64,000 nucleotides of DNA, from the NCBI RefSeq assembly GCF_001649575.2, contig NC_051443.1, positions 1,125,142 through 1,189,141 on the forward strand. The letters run 5' to 3'. The DNA is from Kryptolebias marmoratus (taxonomy: Eukaryota; Chordata; Actinopteri; Cyprinodontiformes; Rivulidae). The notes under the pieces were generated by a model. The model was given only the letters and a program-made list of their open reading frames with translations, had not been told where the DNA came from and ran no database searches. Both the position numbers and the translations under genes were made by a program. Of this stretch, positions 58,811 through 64,000 are shown in pieces. Each line of letters begins with the position of its first letter. The stretch's first letter is position 1.

Positions 58811-59079
58811 TTTGAACGGAGCGTGGCGCGCGGTCCACGCCAAGTTACAAAAACTAGGAGGTGCATGACAACGTAATGCGACACTGCGCATGATCTTCAT
58901 ACAGGAGCGGGGACAGCATGATTGCGTCACTGTTGTTACCCTCGCACGGTGAGGTAGAAAAAAAAAACGTGTATAAAAAAATGACGTATTTGTAATAAAC
59001 AAGCGGAGCTTAACCTGGTGGCAGGGTCAGTAAAGCCTGGTGACCTGCCAGGCTTATAACACACTGGGGCAAACCCAGG

Positions 59080-59725
59080 TCCCTTTGTTATGACCTAAAT
59101 GCCTCTCACTACTGTTTATCTTCAGTTGCTCTAAGGGGAAAATGTTTTTTACGATTAGCACAAGATCTGCTGGCGGCAGGTTTATCAAATGCAAAATGTT
59201 AATGTCTGTTAGATGAACAGAAGGTTATGCAAAGCCCAGCTGCATATAATGGGGTCCAAGACAACCTTGGGGCACAAAGTTTGTGAAGAAGAACAAGCAC
59301 TGTTCTGTGTTACACCTTTGTGCCTTGCAATATTGCAATAAACAGTCTACGCAGTGCCTCGTCTCTCATAACGTATTTCTGTCCTTGTTATATAAATATT
59401 TCCACAACACTTGCTCTACAGTGTTATCCTTGTAAAATCATTTTGAAGTGAATATAACTAACTGTTTAAATCAAGTTCAAATAATTCAGAGTTACATAGT
59501 TTGATTAACCACAGTATATAACTGGTTTTCGGGCTGTCAGAATAGATTATGAACAATGTAAACACAGTATTTTAGTGAAAGGACAAAAGTAAACTAATTT
59601 TAATGGAAATGGATTTCTAAATTATTGTAGATCCAAAACATAGTCTCGCAAACATTTACCTTATAAAAAGAAAAGCATTCAGTTCCTTTGATTTGTTTTG
59701 CACTTTTTGTTTTGTTGTGCTTTAA
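59080..59725. other. spacer, candidate conserved block
   Basis: 59100-59300 is non-repetitive with balanced composition. The rest is AT-rich. No coding signal. Confidence 0.35.
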
Positions 59726-59727
59726 AG

Positions 59728-59880
59728 TAAAGTCAAGTAAAGTAAAAATGTATTTGTATAGCACATTTCAGCAGCAAGGCATTCAAAGTGCTTCACATCA
59801 TAAAAACATCAAAAGAATCATTACAATAATCAAAAACATCATCACATAAAATCATAAAAATCATCGAGCAGATACACTTG
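59728..59880 (-). mobile_element. L2-type LINE 3' end (inverted)
   Basis: 'TATTTGTATAGCACATTTCA', 'GCAGCAAGGCATTCAAAGTG' is the reverse complement of the 3' end at 42437-42495, preceded by AAGTAAAG repeats in place of the TTGA tail. Confidence 0.75.
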
Positions 59881-59884
59881 ATAA

Positions 59885-61880
59885 TCATAAGATGGTCAAT
59901 CTGTAATAAGATATTTAACTGTACATTTTAGTGTATTTTCAAAAAGACAGAAGTGTAATATCTGTCACTACAAGTTGTGTGGCCTGGCAGCATACTTTGA
60001 CATGAAAGTTTTATGGGATTACCATTTGACTCTACTTGAGATTTTTTTAAGTTCTTGGTGGTCCACTTCAGTTTTGTGGCGTGAGTTTGCAGCTTTTTTT
60101 ACTTGCTTGTGCTTTTAGTTTGACCAGCATTTTTTGGGGGGCATTTGATTTTTACAGTTTGCATCATCCATGTATTTGCAGTGCGTATCACTGTTCGCAC
60201 CGCATTTCGCTTTTTGCGGCACAATTGCACCTGTTGGCCACCGTAGTATACTGAACAAACGCTCAATCAACTATTTCTACTGTTCGATACTGCAGTTTGG
60301 TATCGATCCAATGCCAAGTAAATACTACCATAGACATGTATAGCTGTATCGATTTGTTCCGATACTTTTAACTTATAAGGACAGCCTATAAAGGAAATAA
60401 TTAGGTCATGTTCTGTCCATGTTTTTACCCAGAGAAAACCCACACAATAAAGGCCTCATATACTCTCACAACAATTAAATGACAGAACTTTTGCTTTCCA
60501 CTGTTAATGAGCTGATGATGTGCAAGGTTTCCAAACAAATAAAAAGTACATAAATTACTATAACTACTGAATTTACAAAAACAAATCAGTTCAAAGTGTA
60601 AAATTAATGTTTTAGAATTTACATTCCTCTTAATTTTTGTTTTGTCCAGAAACAAAATAATATAAGATTGTTTTGCCTTTTTATTTAACTTTTTTCTTAT
60701 TTAAAGTAAATACAGTTATGGATGTAAAATAAATGCTTTAAGACTTTAACCACAGACTTACTGCAAGAGATACTGTCCCTGTCTTCTTTTCTTGGCATTT
60801 AAGACCAGCAGGACCAGTTTTACTGGAGCTGCCATGTTGTATTTCTTAGAGCCAGTCTGTACAGAACCCCCCTCCCCCTCCCCACACACCCACACCCACA
60901 ATCATGGTGTGTGTCATAGGAGCTGTCTTTTAAACACAAAATAACTCATTACAGCTAAACATCTCTAAAATGTGCAATTTACTTGTACTTTATTGAGGAG
61001 TCCGGGGGTCAAAGAACCAGTCAGTATCTGGTGTGACCACCATTTCCTTCACACAGTGCATTTTAGGACCTTTTCTGGTATACACACCTTCCTTGTCAGG
61101 ACCATGAAAATCTTGAAATCGCTGTGGATGGAGAGCTGCTAAATGCCAACACCTTTTGAGTGTTAACAGTGTCTCTGAACTTCCTGTTTCCTCTATTTGT
61201 GTAAGTTTAAAGGGTGTAAGTAGATAAGGAGATTTACCATATCCTAGTTTACCATCAAGTGTCACCTGCTTCACCATTTGTACATTTAATGACATTATAA
61301 CATAAAAAATAAAGGAACCTTTCTAATCTTTATAGTGTCCGTGTTGTTTATTTAGTGAACCAACCACAAACACCATAAGCTTTTCATTCAAACACTAATA
61401 TGTGAAAAGCTAATCTTGAAAGTCCTACTGCTGCACACAGCTGTAACATTTGCAAACCAGGTGATTTTACTCACACACACGTTTAAAATATGTCCAAGAA
61501 CATGAATAATTAACTTAAACCTTATAAACCCTCTCAACTCCAAGTGTTCTTTTCTCTGTGTCCTGAAACTTGTGTTTTTTATTAGGATAAAAAACAGCAT
61601 TATATATATACATATACTTGTTTATTATTTGTTTATAGATTTATTTATTCAGGACAATGTACATTAATGAACGCTGGACAAATGTAAATGCACCACAGTT
61701 AGCCAAAAGGCAATTTATGGCCCTCCATCAAAGACAAAGCAGTAAAGTTTTTGTGTGTGTGGATGTATTCCTTGTTTTGAGTAAAGTTTCTAGACAAATT
61801 ATATTGAAATGCTTAGAAAGGAATCACTGCATGTATATCTACAACTTAACATTTGGAGTAAATCCCATTCAAGGTTCAAA
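59885..61880. other. spacer, no gene recognised
   Basis: 60280-60380 ('GTATCGATCC', 'TGTATCGATTTG') resembles decayed hAT termini. 61000-61130 ('CCAGTCAGTATCTGGTGTGA', 'CCACCATTTCCTTCACACAG') is a familiar fish repeat block of unknown class. C-rich tract at 60868-60900. Confidence 0.4.
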
Positions 61881-61884
61881 CTTA

Positions 61885-62104
61885 TAAAACAGAAAAATGT
61901 CTCCACGTCAGTCAAGTTTTCCAGATATTAAGCTTCAGTTTGGTGTGGTAAGACCTGAGAGTCATCACCAATATGCACTCTGAGCTCATTTCCAAGATCT
62001 TGGTTTAAAACTTTTACTTTAAATGCTGATGTCAATCCTGCTTGTTAGCAAATTTTTGAAAAATAGATGGATTTTATTGAAACTTTCAGGAAATAATTAT
62101 TTGG
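61885..62104. repeat. R1 dispersed repeat, copy 3 left part
   Basis: 'GGTGTGGTAAGACCTGAGAG', 'TAGATGGATTTTATTGAAAC' and 'GGAAATAATTATTTGGTATA' match R1. Interrupted at 62105 and resumed at 63076. Confidence 0.7.
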
Positions 62105-62105
62105 T

Positions 62106-62380
62106 ATACATCCATCCTTCTTCTACTGCTTATTCGTAGTCTGGTCACGGAGGCAACAGGTCCAGGAGGGAATATCAGACATCCATTTCTCCAGTGACAC
62201 TCTCCAGCTCCTCCTGGGGGGCCCCAAGGTGTTCCCAGGCCAAAGAGGATACATAATCTCTCCAGCAAATTCTGGGTCTGCCCCAAGGTCTCTTCCCAGT
62301 GGGACATGCCCAAAAAACTTCCAAAGGGACGCGTCCTGGAGACATCGTTTTGCGAGGCCAGGACCATCTCAACTGGATCC
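62106..62380 (-). mobile_element. RTE/Rex3-like LINE 3' end fragment
   Basis: The - strand frames include FWACPTGKRPWGRPRICWRD and YVSSLAWEHLGAPQEELE with a short GGATG end at 62105. Same family as at 10912 and 51690. Confidence 0.85.
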
Positions 62381-62384
62381 TTTT

Positions 62385-63075
62385 CTAGTTCAAGTATTTT
62401 TATTGTTTTGATTATACAGAACAACAAACAAGTAAAACAACAAATTTACAAACATTATATCCTGACACTGGGGCTTCATTGTCTTTAAACTAGACTTCTT
62501 AAAACAAAGTATTACCTCCCCCATTTCCACCCCACGGTGGCATCTGAAAAATTATAGAAAAAAAAAAAAGGACAGACATCAGACAAGTTAAAAAAGAAAG
62601 AAAGAAAGGAAGAAAGGGGGGGGGAAAATGAGGAAACAGGGCAGAGATGAGGACAAATTAATTCTAATTCAAGGAATTTGCATCAAATATTTTGTCATAA
62701 TACACCAAGAAAGGTTGCCATATTTTCTGAAACTTTCCAGCTGGATTTTGGACTGTACTTCTTATTGCTTCAAGCTGGAGGAATGACATAATATCACACA
62801 CCCAGCGTGAATGTTTGGGGGGTGCCGGTGCTCTCCAATTAGTGAGAATTAGACGACGTGCTACTAATGTAGAAAACGCAATCAATTGAGATTGGCTTTT
62901 TGAAACCCTACCAGTATGTACTACCCCAAATATAGCAGTAATAGGGTCAGAATCAATCTTCTCTTTGCAGATATATGTAAATGTATTGAAGATCTCTGAC
63001 CAAAATGTGCCCAGACTAGGACATGACCAAAACATGTGAGCCAAAGAGGCGGGTGCTTGGCGACAGCGAGTGCGA
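62385..63075 (-). mobile_element. L1-clade LINE, ORF2 C-terminus and 3'UTR
   Basis: The - strand frame from about 63070 reads RQAPASLAHMFWSCPSLGTF, then ITAIFGVV, then SQLIAFSTLVARRLILTNWR and IWQPFLVYYDKIFDANSLN before TAA at 62664. This is the C-terminus of fish L1/Tx1-type ORF2 (H-x-F-W-x-C-P-x-x-x-x-F-W). It is intact over about 135 codons, so it is one of the younger elements here. The 3'UTR contains (GAAA)n and G-run sequence at 62591-62626. 5'-truncated. Confidence 0.85.
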
Positions 63076-63375
63076 GTCAATCAACCTTAATATGGCCACC
63101 ATAGCTAATTAATTTTCCATCACAAAAATGTCTATAACTCAGTCACCTTTACAGACATTGAAATAAAATTTGGTGTGGTAGTAGCAGAGAATAACTCACA
63201 ACATATACTCTGTGAATGACATCTTACATGAGGTTGTACAAAACACTTTTCAAAATGTTACCAAAATGACTATGAATCGGTTATTTCCCAACATAATGAT
63301 CTAAGTTAAAAACCCTGTCATAAAAGGCTGGAGGCAATATTATTTCCTTTAAGGAATGCATTAAATGCTGGTTAT
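63076..63375. repeat. R1 dispersed repeat, copy 3 right part
   Basis: Resumes with 'GTCAATCAACCTTAATATGG', then 'AATGTCTATAACTCAGTCAC', 'TTTGGTGTGGTAGTAGCAGA', and ends TTTAAGGAATGC as in copy 1. Confidence 0.7.
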
Positions 63376-63379
63376 GATT

Positions 63380-64000
63380 TTCAGAATGTAGTTTTTAGAG
63401 ATTTTGTGATAAATGATTGTGACATCTTCAAAAAATGGCAACTATCCCATATTGTTAGTCTTCTTCACATAAAATAAAACATAACTGTCTCTGGTTATTT
63501 GTTCCTGCTGAGTTTTTAAACAATCTCAATGCAGGAATTCTTAAGAATTACTGAATATGTTTCTTTGAGAAGCAGCTAGTGAAAAATGAAGTGAGAATGT
63601 GGTTTGAGGAAGCAGCAGTACAGATATTCTCTCTTTACTTTCCCATTTAGGGACAATCACCAAAAAGAGTGTTTTGGCTCCCGGTCCGCTGAGAAATGGA
63701 CTGATGCATTCAACATATGATGAATTCACTGAAAGCCAGGGTCATAAATCATTACTACAAATTCTTTCATCCTCTAGATTTGGTATTTAATTTGCCCCCC
63801 TCCCTCCCATAGCACAGATCACTGAGGACCTTACTGAGAGCAGGGAGAGAGAGAGAGGTCGATCTTACGTTCTTGGTTGGTGGGTGGAATCGCAGACCGG
63901 CTGCAAGGGCATGGGTTCCAGGTTCTGGAGGACCGAGGCGGCGGCGAGCGTTGGAGGGCAGAACAGGGTAGTCTTCGCTGTGGATATACAGAGCCGTTGG
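63380..64000. other. spacer; GC-rich block running off the window
   Basis: 63840-64000 changes to GC-rich sequence (GGCGGCGGCGAGCGTTGGAGG) after a (GA)n run. It could be an LTR or exon continuing beyond the window. No frame can be assigned. Confidence 0.35.

Larger units (their letters stand above)
57297..59078 (-). mobile_element. DNA transposon with MADF-domain exon (contains assembly gap)
   Basis: Left end CAGGGTTTCCCCCAG; right end, read inward, CTGGGTTTGCCCCAG, followed on both sides by similar GC-rich subterminal sequence (GGCTAATCCCGG / AGCCTGGCAGG). The termini look hAT-like, but a MADF exon is more usual in PIF/Harbinger elements, so class is open. No convincing target duplication (GTATGGTG versus GTCCCTTT). 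544 N hide the centre. Confidence 0.6.

Noticed and set aside
1..64000. CRISPR arrays, operons, bacterial promoters or ribosome binding sites
   Set aside because: The sequence is vertebrate nuclear DNA. Tandem repeats present are microsatellites, not spacer arrays.
1..64000. tRNA or rRNA genes
   Set aside because: The only tRNA-like promoter boxes are in SINE heads that lack a foldable cloverleaf. No rRNA segments seen.

Overview
This window is vertebrate nuclear DNA, almost certainly from a teleost fish. One real protein-coding segment is visible: the last coding exon of a LIM-homeobox gene, best matched to lhx5, at 2648-2997 on the + strand, followed by its 3'UTR. The teleost call rests on the repeat content: Tc1/mariner, hAT, P-element-like, piggyBac-like, RTE/Rex3-like, L2-like and fish L1 LINEs, Ty3/gypsy LTR elements and tRNA-derived SINEs with (GATG)n tails. 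Several of these, including a dispersed repeat called R1 here, are familiar from spiny-rayed and perhaps cyprinodontiform fish. The species call is inference. Base composition is AT-rich and nothing is prokaryotic. There are three assembly gaps (16262-16811, 18815-19158, 57899-58442).

Layout. 1-2647 is probably the last lhx5 intron, holding an antisense L2 fragment and a (TA)n(TG)n microsatellite. 2648-4540 is the final exon and 3'UTR. 6050-10500 holds a Tc1 remnant, a piggyBac-like MITE and a decayed retroelement on the - strand (RT to integrase, plus an unassigned downstream reading frame). 10500-12690 is a nest: a gypsy pol split by an RTE LINE, itself split by an LTR-like insert. 13675-15440 is a + strand gypsy remnant holding a SINE and a hAT MITE. 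15707-17405 is a hAT element with clear termini. 18633-19544 is a poly(A)-ended retroinsertion with a 15-bp target duplication. 21450-22310 is a SINE split by an L2-type LINE end. 26240-29165 is a LINE split by a 1.3-kb snap-back DNA element and an L2 fragment. 36300-42900 has R1 repeats, gypsy RT, a SINE and an L2 end.

43872-48361 is the most informative block. It is a P-element-like transposon with terminal inverted repeats, an 8-bp target duplication and THAP9-like transposase pieces. Inside it sits a GIN/KRBA2-like integrase pseudogene, which is in turn broken by a solo LTR with its own 5-bp duplication. 49000-63400 carries hAT, SINE, RTE, Tc1-like, R1, a transposon encoding a MADF-domain exon, and L1.

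No second host gene could be supported in the 59 kb downstream of lhx5. That fits a gene desert beside a developmental transcription factor. A few compact, non-repetitive, moderately GC-rich blocks are candidate conserved regulatory elements, but this cannot be tested without alignment to other fish.
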